A stretch of DNA of 64,000 nucleotides, taken from the NCBI GenBank assembly GCA_026129905.1, contig JAHCHE010000022.1:1-64000 (forward strand), given 5' to 3'. Both the position numbers and the translations under genes were made by a program. Source of the stretch: Bryobacteraceae bacterium. GTDB lineage: Bacteria > Acidobacteriota > Terriglobia > Bryobacterales > Bryobacteraceae. This document shows, in pieces, positions 43,798-53,303 of this stretch. Each line of letters begins with the position of its first letter. Position 1 is the first letter of the stretch. Under the pieces are notes generated by a model that ran no database searches, was not told the origin of the DNA, and saw only the letters and a list, made by a program, of their open reading frames with translations.

Positions 43798-43820
43798 TTC
43801 CCCTATGGTTCCAAGGGGAA
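43798..43820. promoter_or_regulatory. PadR operator candidate 1
   Basis: Arms TTCCCCT (43798-43804) and AGGGGAA (43814-43820) lie just downstream of the -10 TATTCT of the padR promoter and five bases from the start codon. Confidence 0.6.
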
Positions 43821-43848
43821 GAATATCACGCTTCCCCTGTGAACACAA
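43820..43848 (-). promoter_or_regulatory. padR-permease promoter
   Basis: On the minus strand, -35 TTGTGT (43843-43848) and -10 TATTCT (43820-43825) are separated by exactly 17 bases, 27 bases upstream of the padR ATG. Both flanks carry the inverted repeats. Confidence 0.5.
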
Positions 43849-43855
43849 GGGGGAA
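43832..43855. promoter_or_regulatory. PadR operator candidate 2
   Basis: TTCCCC and GGGGAA arms (43832-43837, 43850-43855) surround the small palindrome TGTGTTCACA on the minus strand. The site covers the -35 box and part of the spacer. It resembles operator 1, with centres about 34 bases apart. Confidence 0.6.
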
Positions 43856-43959
43856 CATACGGCGGCGGAGCGCGTCCCCCTCTCCGTCGCGCTATGCCGT
43901 CACTCCCCGCGCGGTTGCCGCCGCTTCCCGGTGGGATAATGTAGGCGAAGGAGCGCTGG

Positions 43960-45234
43960 ATGATCGTCGCCGAGAGCGCGGACCTCGAAAAAGAACTGAA
44001 TCCCTGGCTGGCGGCCGAAATCCGTTTCGACGAGGCCGCTATGCGCCTGGGACTGGATGACGGGACCTGCAAGATCCTCCGGTCGCCGGCGCGCGAACTG
44101 ACGGTGCACATCCCGGTGATGCTGGACGACGGCCGTCTTGAGGTCTTCACCGGCTATCGCGTCATGCACTCGATCGCGCGGGGGCCGGGCAAGGGCGGCA
44201 TCCGCTTCGCGCCCGACGTTACCCTCGACGAGGTGCGCGCGCTCGCCGCCTGGATGACCTGGAAGTGCGCCGTCGTCAATATCCCCTTCGGCGGCGCAAA
44301 AGGCGGCGTCATTTGCGATCCGGCCGTCCTTTCGGACACCGAACTGGAGCGGATTACACGCCGTTATACGGCCGAAATCCTGGAATTCATCGGACCGATG
44401 AGCGACGTTCCCGCCCCCGACATGAATACCAACGCCCAGACCATGGCCTGGATCATGGATACCTATTCCATGCACATGCGGCACACCGAAACGGCCGTGG
44501 TCACCGGCAAGCCGCTCGACCTCGGCGGATCGCGCGGCCGCGCCGAGGCCACCGGGCGCGGCTGCCTCATCGTGACGCTGGAGGCGCTGCGCCGGTTCGG
44601 TATCGACCCGCGCCACGCCTCGGTCGTGATCCAGGGCTTCGGCAACGTCGGCGCAATGTCCGCCAAACTCATGTCGCGCGCCGGCCTCAGGGTCATCAGC
44701 ATTATCGAGGTGGACGGCGCGGTCTACAATCCCGCGGGCCTCGACATCGAGGCGCTGAGGAGCCATCGCGAGGAGACCGGCTCCATCCTCGACTTCCCCG
44801 GAGCGGAGAATCTCGAGCGGGACGAGGCGCTCTACCTGGAGTGCCAGGTGCTGGTTCCGGCGGCGCGGGAAAACGTCATTACGTCGCAAAATGCCGGTAA
44901 AATCCGGGCGCAGATCGTCTGCGAGGGAGCCAACGGTCCGACCACCGCTATCGCGGATTCCATCCTCGCGGACAGGAATATTTTTGTAATTCCCGATATT
45001 CTCGCCAACGCCGGCGGCGTGACCGTCTCCTATTTCGAGTGGGTCCAGGATCGCCAGGGCTTCTTCTGGAACGAGCAACTGGTGAACGGCCGCCTCGAGG
45101 AGATCATGGTCAACAGCTTTCGCGACGTCGTGGCGTACGCGGACGCGCACAAGGTGAACAACCGCATCGCCGCATACATGCTGGCCCTCCACCGCGTGGC
45201 GTTCGCCGTCAAACTGCGCGGCATCTACGCCTGA
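43960..45234 (+). CDS. gdhA: Glutamate dehydrogenase (Glu/Leu/Phe/Val dehydrogenase family)
   Basis: The product is 424 residues, the usual length of hexameric NAD(P)-dependent GDH. It interconverts glutamate and 2-oxoglutarate with ammonia. It has [18 protein letters not shown], the catalytic lysine region PFGGAKGGV, catalytic Asp in [18 protein letters not shown], and the cofactor loop [13 protein letters not shown]. The C-terminus [15 protein letters not shown] is typical. An acidic residue after the second strand ([10 protein letters not shown]) hints at NAD use, but this is uncertain. It is first in an overlapping chain with mutS and anmK. Confidence 0.93.
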   Translation: MIVAESADLEKELNPWLAAEIRFDEAAMRLGLDDGTCKILRSPARELTVHIPVMLDDGRLEVFTGYRVMHSIARGPGKGGIRFAPDVTLDEVRALAAWMTWKCAVVNIPFGGAKGGVICDPAVLSDTELERITRRYTAEILEFIGPMSDVPAPDMNTNAQTMAWIMDTYSMHMRHTETAVVTGKPLDLGGSRGRAEATGRGCLIVTLEALRRFGIDPRHASVVIQGFGNVGAMSAKLMSRAGLRVISIIEVDGAVYNPAGLDIEALRSHREETGSILDFPGAENLERDEALYLECQVLVPAARENVITSQNAGKIRAQIVCEGANGPTTAIADSILADRNIFVIPDILANAGGVTVSYFEWVQDRQGFFWNEQLVNGRLEEIMVNSFRDVVAYADAHKVNNRIAAYMLALHRVAFAVKLRGIYA

Positions 45235-47813
45235 TGAGCGAAGCCGCGACGCCGCTGATGCGGCAGTATCATTCGATCAAAAAACAGGTTCCCAACGCGC
45301 TGCTGCTGTTCCGCCTCGGGGATTTCTACGAGCTTTTCTACGACGACGCCGTGACGGCGGCTCGCGAGTTGGAGATCACGCTGACCGCCCGCAACAAGGA
45401 GCGCGGCGAACCCATTCCGATGTGCGGCGTCCCCTACCACGCCGCCGAGGGCTACCTCGCGCGGCTGATTCAGAAGGGCTACCGCGTCGCCATTTGCGAC
45501 CAGGTGGAGGATCCACGGTTCGCCAAAAAGCTCGTCAAACGCGAACTCACGCGCATCGTTACGCCGGGTACCGCAACCGAAACCGAGTTGCTCCGCTCGC
45601 GCGAGAACAACTACCTGGCGGCCGTCGCGCGAAAGGCGCATGCGGCGGGCCTGGCGTACGTGGACGTCTCCACTGGCGAGTTCCGCGCCACCGAGATCGA
45701 CCCGGCCGAGACGCCGGCGATGCTCGAAAACCTCAGCGTGCGTGAAGTCTTGCAGCCGAACGGCGCCGAGGCGTTGCCCGGCTTCCGCACCGAATTGGAC
45801 GAGTGGGTCTTCAGCTTCGATTACGCCGAGCGAACTTTGCTCGAGCATTTCCGCCTGCACAGCCTGGACGGTTGCGGCCTCGCCGGGAAGCCCTTGGCGG
45901 TCGCCGCCTCCGGCGCGGTTCTCCATTACCTCCGGGAAACCCAGCGCTCGGCCCTCGACCACCTCGAACGGCCCTCCTTCTTCGACCGGCGGGAGGCGAT
46001 GGCGCTCGACGCCGTCACCGTGCGCAACCTCGAGCTGGTGGAGCCGCTGTTTGCCGGCGAGGGCAAGGAGGTGACGCTGCTGCACGCGCTCGACCGGACG
46101 CAGACCGGCATGGGCGGCAGGCTCCTGCGCCGGCGCCTGCTGCGTCCGGCCATCGAACTGCCGGAGATCGAAGCCAGGCTGGATGCCGTCGAGGAACTGC
46201 TCCGGAAGACGATCCTCCGCGCCGAGATCCGCAAGACCCTCGCGGACGTCCTCGACATCGAGAGGCTGCTCGCGAAGGTAACCCTCGGTACGGCGAACCC
46301 CCGCGACCTGCTCGCGCTCGGCCGATCGCTGGCGCAGGCGCCCGGACTTACCGCGCAGGCGACCCACTGCCAGTCTCCGAGGCTCCACGAAACGCTCGAC
46401 CGGATGGACGAGGTAGCCGATGTCCGCGACGCGATCCTCACCGGACTATCCGACGAGCCGCCGGCGAACCTGGCCGACGGCGGAACCATCCGGCCGGGGT
46501 TCCACGCGGAGCTGGACGAATTGCGGGACATCCGCGCCAACAGCCGCCAGTACATCGCGCAAATCGAAGCGCGCGAGCGAGAGCGGACAAAAATCCAGTC
46601 CCTTAAGGTCCGATTCAACAACGTATTCGGCTACTACATCGAGATTTCGAAAGCGAATTTGCACCTGGTTCCTTCGGATTACGACCGGAAACAGACGCTG
46701 GTGAACGCCGAACGCTTCACCACGCCGGAGCTGAAGGAACTCGAAAGCAAGATCCTGGACGCCGAGGAGAAGATCCTGGCGCTCGAAAAGGAGCTGTTCG
46801 CCGCCCTTCGCGCCCGAACCGCGGCCGAGGCGGCGCGCATCCGGCAGACCGCGGCGGCCATCGCCGAGGTGGACGTCACGGCGGCGCTGGCGCAGGCGGC
46901 GGCCGAGAACCGCTACGCCCGGCCCCGTTTCTCGGAAAACGGCGAAATGCGAGTGTTGGGCGGCCGGCATCCGGTGATCGAGAAGCTCGCCGAGCGCGAG
47001 GCCTCCCGCTTCATCCCCAACGACCTGTACCTGAATCCCGACGGCGAGTTCGTCTCGATCATCACGGGGCCGAACATGGGCGGCAAGTCCACCTACCTGC
47101 GGCAGGCGGCGCTGCTGGTGGTGATGGCGCAAATGGGCTCGTTCGTGCCGGCCGCCGAGGCCGTCCTGCCCGTGGTCGACCGCGTGTTTACGCGCATCGG
47201 CGCGGCCGACAATCTGGCGCGAGGCCGGTCCACGTTCATGGTCGAGATGACGGAGACGGCGGTCATTCTGAACACGGCCACCCGCGACAGCCTGATCGTG
47301 CTCGATGAAATCGGCCGGGGCACCGCCACCTATGACGGCCTGGCGCTGGCCTGGGCGGTGGTAGAGTACATCCACCAGCGGATCCGCGCCAAGACGCTGT
47401 TCGCCACCCACTACCACGAGTTGACGGAATTGGCCGATCAGCTCGACGGAGTCCGTAACCTGCATGTCTCGGTGAAGGAGGCGGGCGACCAGATCATCTT
47501 CCTGCGCAAGGTGGAGCCGGGCAAGGCGGACCGCAGCTACGGCATTGAGGTGGCCCGTCTGGCCGCGCTTCCCCTCGGCGTCATCGAGCGCGCGCGGGAG
47601 ATCCTCGCGCTGCACGAGAAGACCGAGCACGAGGTGACCGAGGAGCTGGCGCCAAAACGTCCGGCGGCGCGAGGCGCGGTGCAGATTCAGCTTTTCGAGC
47701 CCGTCAATTACCAGATCGCCGACCGCATCCGCGGGCTGAACCTGGACGAACTGCGCCCGATCGAGGCGCTCCAACTGCTCGCCGAACTCCAGAAGGAACT
47801 CCGACGCAAATGA
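45234..47813 (+). CDS. mutS: DNA mismatch repair protein MutS
   Basis: I start at the ATG at 45234, overlapping the gdhA stop by one base; the product is 859 residues, normal for MutS. Mismatch-recognition motif GDFYELFYDDA is at about 28-38, connector and lever domains in the middle, Walker A GPNMGGKSTYLRQ near residue 611 and Walker B/D-loop VLDEIGRGTATYDGLALAWAVVE near 690, then FATHYHEL. It binds base mismatches and starts repair with MutL, which is not in this window. It overlaps anmK by 4 bases. Confidence 0.96.
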   Translation: MSEAATPLMRQYHSIKKQVPNALLLFRLGDFYELFYDDAVTAARELEITLTARNKERGEPIPMCGVPYHAAEGYLARLIQKGYRVAICDQVEDPRFAKKLVKRELTRIVTPGTATETELLRSRENNYLAAVARKAHAAGLAYVDVSTGEFRATEIDPAETPAMLENLSVREVLQPNGAEALPGFRTELDEWVFSFDYAERTLLEHFRLHSLDGCGLAGKPLAVAASGAVLHYLRETQRSALDHLERPSFFDRREAMALDAVTVRNLELVEPLFAGEGKEVTLLHALDRTQTGMGGRLLRRRLLRPAIELPEIEARLDAVEELLRKTILRAEIRKTLADVLDIERLLAKVTLGTANPRDLLALGRSLAQAPGLTAQATHCQSPRLHETLDRMDEVADVRDAILTGLSDEPPANLADGGTIRPGFHAELDELRDIRANSRQYIAQIEARERERTKIQSLKVRFNNVFGYYIEISKANLHLVPSDYDRKQTLVNAERFTTPELKELESKILDAEEKILALEKELFAALRARTAAEAARIRQTAAAIAEVDVTAALAQAAAENRYARPRFSENGEMRVLGGRHPVIEKLAEREASRFIPNDLYLNPDGEFVSIITGPNMGGKSTYLRQAALLVVMAQMGSFVPAAEAVLPVVDRVFTRIGAADNLARGRSTFMVEMTETAVILNTATRDSLIVLDEIGRGTATYDGLALAWAVVEYIHQRIRAKTLFATHYHELTELADQLDGVRNLHVSVKEAGDQIIFLRKVEPGKADRSYGIEVARLAALPLGVIERAREILALHEKTEHEVTEELAPKRPAARGAVQIQLFEPVNYQIADRIRGLNLDELRPIEALQLLAELQKELRRK

Positions 47814-48946
47814 GGGTCGCCGGCATCATGAGTGGCACGTCGCTCGACGGCATCGACGTGGCCATCATGGACATACGCGGCTCGGGTTGGAAGATGAAAG
47901 CGTCCGTTGTTGCTTTCGGCGGCGTTCCTTATCCGGCCCGCGTGCGCGAAGCGCTGCTGGGCGTTTCGAACCGCGAAGCGCACGTGGGCGCCGTCGCGCG
48001 CTTGAACGTCCTGCTCGCCGAGTTGTACGCGGAGGCGGTGTTCGCGGTCGCCCGGCGGAATCGGATCGCGGTGAAGTCCCTCGACCTGATCGGCTGCCAC
48101 GGGCAGACGATCTTTCACGACGGCGCCGGAGCGCGGTTCCTGGGACGAACGGTCGCCGCGACCTTGCAGATCGGCGACGGCTCGCTGCTCGCCGAGCGTA
48201 CGGGCGTCCCGGTGATCTCCGACTTCCGCACGCGCGACATGGCGGCGGGAGGACGCGGCGCGCCGCTCGTTCCGTTCGTCGACTACCTGCTGTTCCGCGA
48301 TCCCCGGCTGGGCCGCGTCGCCCTGAACATCGGCGGCATCGCGAACCTGACTGCCATTCCCGCCGGCGGCGCGCCCGAGGACGCGATCGCGTTTGATACC
48401 GGTCCCGGCAACATGGTGATCGACGCCTTGGCGAGGCGCCATAGCAAAGGGAAGCTGGCGTACGACCGCGACAGCCGGATCGCCGCGCGCGGCCGGGTGG
48501 ACGAATCGCTGCTCCGCCGCTTGCTGGCGGACCGCTTCTACCGTCAGCCGCCGCCCAAGACCGCCGGGCGGGAGCAGTACGGCGCGGAGTTCCTCGAACG
48601 GCTGCCTCCGGCGATGCGAATCGAAGACGCCATGGCCACCGAGACGGCGCTCACGGCTGCATCCATCGCCATGGGGATCGACCGTTTCGTGCGGCCTCGC
48701 ATGCGCGTGGACGAGCTGATCGCCTCCGGCGGAGGGGTGCGCAATCCGCGCCTGATGGCGTACCTGGCCGGGTTCCTGCCGGGCGTGCGAATCCGGACGT
48801 CCAGCGAGTTCGGCATCGACGCGGACGCCAAGGAAGCGATCGCTTTCGCGATCCTGGCCTATGAAAGCCTGCACGGCCGGCCGTCGAACCTTCCCTCGGC
48901 CACCGGCGCGAGGGGACCCGTGGTTCTCGGCAAGCTGAGCCCGTAG
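47810..48946 (+). CDS. anmK: Anhydro-N-acetylmuramic acid kinase
   Basis: The product is 378 residues. It phosphorylates and opens 1,6-anhydro-MurNAc from peptidoglycan turnover to give MurNAc-6-phosphate. Motifs are GIMSGTSLDGIDVAIMD at 5-21, IGCHGQTIFH, DFRTRDMAAGGRGAPLVP, NIGGIANLT, FDTGPGNMVID and SGGGVRNPRLM. The start overlaps mutS (ATGA). It may work with the nagA product in recycling wall sugars. Confidence 0.94.
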   Translation: MRVAGIMSGTSLDGIDVAIMDIRGSGWKMKASVVAFGGVPYPARVREALLGVSNREAHVGAVARLNVLLAELYAEAVFAVARRNRIAVKSLDLIGCHGQTIFHDGAGARFLGRTVAATLQIGDGSLLAERTGVPVISDFRTRDMAAGGRGAPLVPFVDYLLFRDPRLGRVALNIGGIANLTAIPAGGAPEDAIAFDTGPGNMVIDALARRHSKGKLAYDRDSRIAARGRVDESLLRRLLADRFYRQPPPKTAGREQYGAEFLERLPPAMRIEDAMATETALTAASIAMGIDRFVRPRMRVDELIASGGGVRNPRLMAYLAGFLPGVRIRTSSEFGIDADAKEAIAFAILAYESLHGRPSNLPSATGARGPVVLGKLSP

Positions 48947-48949
48947 GCG

Positions 48950-50026
48950 TTACTGACTCGGAGGAGTAGCCGGCTCCTCGGTGGTCAATTCCTGCGAAAG
49001 CGGCTCGGGCGTATCGAACGTAATGGTGGCGTCGGCCCCGAATTTGCGATAGAGGCGGAATTCCACTTCGTTCTTCACCAGCGCCTTGCCCTGCCGCATC
49101 CGCATCTGGAACTTCATCGGGAGGAGGAAGTCGTGTCCGGCGATGTCGGCGAAGTCGTAGTCCAGGGTGGTACCCGCCTCCTGGATGGGGAAGGAGGGCG
49201 GGATGTCCTCGGCCTGCAACGTCACGCGGAGCACCATGGGGCTGTCCTTGTCGACGTAGATCTGACCCGTATAGCCCGGCACCGTGGAGAGCCTCTTTTC
49301 GTAGCTGATCGCCCACTTGGACCTGTCTTTCCGGACGCGATAGTCGTAAACGTGCGCCAGACGCCCCCGGAGCTTACCCCAGCGAGCCCATTGAAACCTA
49401 GCTTCGCTTTCGGGCTCGAAGATCTCCCGCAGCAGCGTGCCGAACTCGCCCGTGGACGTGGAGCCGCCGAGGTCGTCCACCGTCAGGTCTACGATCCGGT
49501 TGTTGATCAGGATGACCTTGTAGTCCTCCTTCTGCTCGAAATACGAGACCTTGGCGGTGACGGTGTCGAGCTTGTGCCAGAATTCCAGGCCGCTCGGGTC
49601 CACGTAGCGCCGCGTCACCTGGGTGCAGATGAAGTCGGGCAGCGACTTGGTGTAGTTGAGCGCGTAGGAGCGGACATCCTCAATGATGCGCTTCTGTTCT
49701 TCCGGCGAAGGCGCCGGGATCGTCGGAGCTTTCGGAGGCTCCTTGTACGGCTCCGCCGCCGGAAGATTGGCGGAGGCGTCCCGCAGCTTCCAGAGGGCTT
49801 CGAGCGTTCGCGGTCCGGCGCCGAGCCCGTGGAGCGATTCGATGGTCCGGTCGTCCAGCCGCTCCGTGAGCGCGAAGTTCCTGAGGTAGTTGGCGACTTC
49901 CCTGTCCGAGTGCTTCAGCTCAATGGAAGAGGTGATGAACCGGACCAGGTCCTTGACCGAGACTTTCTGCTGCGGCCAGGCGAGCGAACACGCCAGCAAC
50001 AGCAGGACTCCGGCCCTCAATTTCAT
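48950..50026 (-). CDS. Exported hypothetical protein
   Basis: I start at the ATG at 50026, where a signal peptide follows (KLRAGVLLLLACSLAWPQ), giving 358 residues. The first part is helical (VKDLVRFITSSIELKHSDREVANYLRNFALTERL), followed by a Pro-rich spacer. The rest is beta-rich and resembles LolA/MlaA-like or outer-membrane-associated acidobacterial proteins (DFICTQVTRRYVDPSG, YDYRVRKDRSKWAISYEK, GQIYVDKDSPMVLRVTL, TTLDYDFADIAGHDFLLPMKFQMRMR). The last pattern looks like a lipoprotein-localisation type barrel, but this is a guess. It is followed by nothing on its strand until anmK's convergent end. Confidence 0.7.
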   Translation of the reverse strand: MKLRAGVLLLLACSLAWPQQKVSVKDLVRFITSSIELKHSDREVANYLRNFALTERLDDRTIESLHGLGAGPRTLEALWKLRDASANLPAAEPYKEPPKAPTIPAPSPEEQKRIIEDVRSYALNYTKSLPDFICTQVTRRYVDPSGLEFWHKLDTVTAKVSYFEQKEDYKVILINNRIVDLTVDDLGGSTSTGEFGTLLREIFEPESEARFQWARWGKLRGRLAHVYDYRVRKDRSKWAISYEKRLSTVPGYTGQIYVDKDSPMVLRVTLQAEDIPPSFPIQEAGTTLDYDFADIAGHDFLLPMKFQMRMRQGKALVKNEVEFRLYRKFGADATITFDTPEPLSQELTTEEPATPPSQ

Positions 50027-50075
50027 ATTTCTATTTTCCCTCAGCGCGGCGAAATACGCCCGCCGGAAGGGGCGG

Positions 50076-51176
50076 CTACTCGCCAAACGGGAAGCGCCGT
50101 TTTCTGGCCGGCGCCGGAGAGGCCGGCGCGATCTTGTCTATGGCGGCCTGAACAAGCGGGGCCATGATCCGGTAACCGTTGGTGTTCGGGTGCAGCCCGT
50201 CGTCGGCCAAGTCCTTCTTCAGGAAGCTGCCCGCATCGGCCATGGGCGAGTAGTAGTCCAGGTAGTGGTGGCCCGCCTGGGAGCAGTAGCTGCGAATCCA
50301 GGTGTTCAGGCGGAGAATGGCGACGGGCGGCCGCTGGCGGGTCCGTTCGAAGCGCGGATCCTCGTCTTTATTGAAATCGTTGACCGGAAGCACCGAGGAG
50401 AGGATCACCTTGACGTTGTTGGCCTTGGCCAGCATGGCGATCATGGCCAGGTTGTCCTCGATCACGCTCTGCTTGACGCCGCGGGCGATATCGTTCGTAC
50501 CGGCCAGCACCACCAGTATGGCGGGCTTGAGATTCAGGACATCGGAGCGCATCCGGCCGAGCATCTCGCCGGAGATCTGGCCGCTGATGCCGCGGTTGAT
50601 GAAATCGCGCTCCGGGAAATACTCGTTGAGACGCCAGCCGTCGGTGATCGAATCGCCCAGGAAGACCACGCGCGGGTTGGCGGGGTTGGGCGCGCCGACC
50701 TTCTGGTTGTCCTCCTCATAGCGGGCGAGGTTGTCGCGGTCCGGATTGCGGGCCGACGCCTCGACGTAGTCGAGCAGAGCGCGGAGATGGGAATCGGTAC
50801 GCTCGATGGCGACGCGCAGTTCGGCGAACTGCTTGCTGGCCTCCGCGGGGAAAGGAAACGGCTTCGGGATCGAGTCCGCCAGTGCCTCGTAGGCGCGGAT
50901 GTTGGTCAGCAGCAGGTACGTCAGTCCGGCGTTGCGCTGGCCCGGCGAAACCCGCAGGTTAGCCAGGGCCTGCCGCGAGTTCTCCAGGATGGGTTCGGCC
51001 GCTCGCGCGAGGCCGGGCACGGAGATCATGGTGGATTCCATCAACTGGAGCGTCCGCTGATAGTGCTGCTCCGCCTCCGCCGCCGACATCAGGGCATTGG
51101 GCTGTGCGCCGGCGCCCGGCGCGAGAGCGGAAAGCGCCGCCAGCAGAGCGGCAAGCGCCGCGTACCGTCGGTTCAC
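50076..51176 (-). CDS. Exported SGNH/GDSL-family hydrolase
   Basis: The product is 366 residues; it starts at GTG 51176, overlapping the upstream stop. A signal peptide covers residues 1-24 (AALAALLAALSALAPGAGA). A helical region of about 140 residues precedes the SGNH domain, which has block I VVFLGDSITDGWR (Ser nucleophile), block II NRGISGQISGEM, block III VLAGTNDIARG and block V DDGLHPN with the catalytic Asp-His pair. Such enzymes remove acetyl or acyl esters, often from carbohydrates. It is co-translated with the DUF3108 gene. Confidence 0.88.
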   Translation of the reverse strand: MNRRYAALAALLAALSALAPGAGAQPNALMSAAEAEQHYQRTLQLMESTMISVPGLARAAEPILENSRQALANLRVSPGQRNAGLTYLLLTNIRAYEALADSIPKPFPFPAEASKQFAELRVAIERTDSHLRALLDYVEASARNPDRDNLARYEEDNQKVGAPNPANPRVVFLGDSITDGWRLNEYFPERDFINRGISGQISGEMLGRMRSDVLNLKPAILVVLAGTNDIARGVKQSVIEDNLAMIAMLAKANNVKVILSSVLPVNDFNKDEDPRFERTRQRPPVAILRLNTWIRSYCSQAGHHYLDYYSPMADAGSFLKKDLADDGLHPNTNGYRIMAPLVQAAIDKIAPASPAPARKRRFPFGE

Positions 51177-51943
51177 GTCGTCTCCTCCTTCTTCTTGAGC
51201 TGCAAAGTCACGGTGCCGATGTAGAAGCGAAGCTGGACGCGGATCTGCACCGGAAGGCGCCGCTCGTCGTCGGTGAGCCAGACGAACAGGCGGCCTCTAC
51301 GCCGGTAGAGCACGTCGTTGAACAGGAACGCTTCATACCGTATGGTATCCCGCGGGCCGCTGGGGGTTTTGATCCGCTGCCGTTGCTGCGCCTCCACGCG
51401 GGCCATCACGGATTTCTTGCCGTTGCTGACCGGCAGGACGGCGCTCTGGCCGGGCTCCAGGCGCATGGCGCGGAGGCGGGCGAGGGCGGCGAGTTCGTCG
51501 TGCACGCAGGGAGGGACGTCGATTTCCCGTTCGCCGACCACCTCGTTGTTCTTGGCCGCGTCGCGCTCCAGGTACGTGGCTTTGCCTTGCGGCTGCTGGT
51601 AATTCACGGTGACTTCGCGCCGCTTTTTCCCTTCGCGGACGTGGTAGCGGTAGGACTCGGCGCAAAAACCGCCGTTGAACAGGACCGAGTAGTCGTTATC
51701 GACGTGGTGCAGGGAATCCGCCAGGCCGCGGGTCTTCAGCAGAAGGGCGCCATGCCATTGGGCTTCGTCCTTCTTTGGTTTGCGTTCCAGCTTCAGGGTG
51801 ACGTCGCCGGCATGCATCAGCCGCCATTCGGCGCGGTATTCCAGGACCACCGACTGCTCCGGGCCGGGGGCGTCGGCCGCCGACAGGCACAGGGCGGCCG
51901 AGGGAATCAAAGCGATGCGGGCGATCCACGCGGGCAGAGGCAA
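51173..51943 (-). CDS. Exported DUF3108-type protein
   Basis: The product is 256 residues. An N-terminal signal peptide (IARIALIPSAALCLSAAD) precedes a beta-rich domain with EYRAEWRLMHAGDVTLKLE, LADSLHHVDNDYSVLFN, CVHDELAALARLRAMRLEPGQSA, and LFVWLTDDERRLPVQIRVQLRFYIGTVTLQL, the typical ending of DUF3108. Function unknown; members are periplasmic. Its stop overlaps the start of the SGNH hydrolase gene. Confidence 0.8.
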   Translation of the reverse strand: MPLPAWIARIALIPSAALCLSAADAPGPEQSVVLEYRAEWRLMHAGDVTLKLERKPKKDEAQWHGALLLKTRGLADSLHHVDNDYSVLFNGGFCAESYRYHVREGKKRREVTVNYQQPQGKATYLERDAAKNNEVVGEREIDVPPCVHDELAALARLRAMRLEPGQSAVLPVSNGKKSVMARVEAQQRQRIKTPSGPRDTIRYEAFLFNDVLYRRRGRLFVWLTDDERRLPVQIRVQLRFYIGTVTLQLKKKEETT

Positions 51944-52175
51944 ACTTGAGTGTGCCAGACGGCGGCGATGACTCGCAATGCGGCCCCTTTCCCCGGGGTT
52001 CGCCGGAATCGCGCCGAAAATAAGTCTTGCTTTAATCTCAAACTCGTGCTAGAAACGGGATGGTCCATCGCGGACATCCGGCAGGAGGGAACCGGAACAA
52101 GCGGAGCGGAGCAATCCCGGAGGGGGGAATGTCCGTCCGCGCTGGCTCACCGAACGAGACGAGGAGGGATCTCGA

Positions 52176-53279
52176 ATGCAGGCATCACCAGGACACCGTC
52201 ACTCGCTCTATTGCATTGTTCCGCCATACGTGTTGCGGAACATCGCCCGGAGCGGGAAGAGAGAGCTTGCCGACGCGGCGTTGAATACGCTGGCGACCGA
52301 TGACACCATCCGCGCACTGCGCGCGGGGCGGGCCGCCGCGCCCGCGGTTGTCTCGAGCGCCCGAGGCACGCTGACCGCCGAAGGGGTAAAGCAACGAACC
52401 ATCTTCACCGCGGACAACACGCAGAATCTGCCCGGCCGGCCGGTCCGTCTGGAGGGAGACGCCGCCACCGGCGACTTGGCCGTCGATGAGGCCTACGACG
52501 GGCTGGGCAGCACGTACGACTTTTTCTGGGAAGCCTACGAGCGCAACTCGATTGACGACGAAGGGCTTCCACTGAACGCGACCGTCCATTTCGGCCGGCG
52601 CTACAACAACGCGTTTTGGAACGGCCAGCAGATGGTGTTCGGCGACGGCGACGGCGTCCTGTTCAACCGGTTCACCATCGCGCTGGACGTGATCGGGCAC
52701 GAGTTGACGCACGGCGTCACGGAGGATGAGGCGGGGCTGATCTACTTCTTCCAGTCCGGGGCGCTGAACGAATCGATGTCAGACGTGTTCGGCAGCCTGA
52801 TCAAGCAGCGAGTGCGCAACCAGACCGCCGACCACGCCGACTGGCTGATCGGCGAGGGACTGCTCGCCGCGGGCGTCCAGGGCGTGGCGCTGCGGTCGAT
52901 GAAAGCGCCAGGGACGGCGTTCGACGATCCCGACCTGGGCAAGGACCCGCAGCCCGGCCATATGAGGGACTACGTCAATACGATGCAGGATAATGGCGGG
53001 GTGCACATCAATTCTGGAATCCCCAACAAAGCGTTCTATGTGGCGGCAACGTCCATCGGCGGATACGCGTGGGAGAAGACCGGGCGGATCTGGTACGAGA
53101 CGCTGCGGGATTCCCGGCTGCGCGAAAACACCGGTTTCCGGCGTTTTGCGCGGTTGACGCACATGACGGCGGGGCGCCTGTACGGCCCGACAAGCACGGA
53201 AGCCAAGGCGGTGCGCGACGGCTGGGCGCAGGTGGGCATCAACGTGGCCGCGCTGGCGATGGAGGCCGGGAGACCGTGA
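52176..53279 (+). CDS. Protealysin-like M4 metallopeptidase
   Basis: The product is 367 residues, with GAGGAGGG upstream of the ATG. There is no Sec signal. Residues 1-50 match the short protealysin-type propeptide (LYCIVPPYVLRNIARSG). The catalytic domain has HELTH at 175-179, third zinc ligand E199 in GALNESMSD, and DNGGVHINSGIPNKAFY with the transition-state His. Protealysins act in or leave the cell without a classical signal and are matched by emfourin inhibitors, which is the next gene. A weak promoter (TTGCTT, 17 bases, TAGAAA) lies at 52027-52055. Confidence 0.93.
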   Translation: MQASPGHRHSLYCIVPPYVLRNIARSGKRELADAALNTLATDDTIRALRAGRAAAPAVVSSARGTLTAEGVKQRTIFTADNTQNLPGRPVRLEGDAATGDLAVDEAYDGLGSTYDFFWEAYERNSIDDEGLPLNATVHFGRRYNNAFWNGQQMVFGDGDGVLFNRFTIALDVIGHELTHGVTEDEAGLIYFFQSGALNESMSDVFGSLIKQRVRNQTADHADWLIGEGLLAAGVQGVALRSMKAPGTAFDDPDLGKDPQPGHMRDYVNTMQDNGGVHINSGIPNKAFYVAATSIGGYAWEKTGRIWYETLRDSRLRENTGFRRFARLTHMTAGRLYGPTSTEAKAVRDGWAQVGINVAALAMEAGRP

Positions 53280-53303
53280 CGGCGGCCGCGCGAAGGAGAA
53301 CGC

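Noticed and set aside
15415-48946. nagA, ROK kinase, SIS protein and anmK as one amino-sugar operon
   Set aside because: They lie in separate transcription units spread over 33 kb; only a general pathway link can be suggested.
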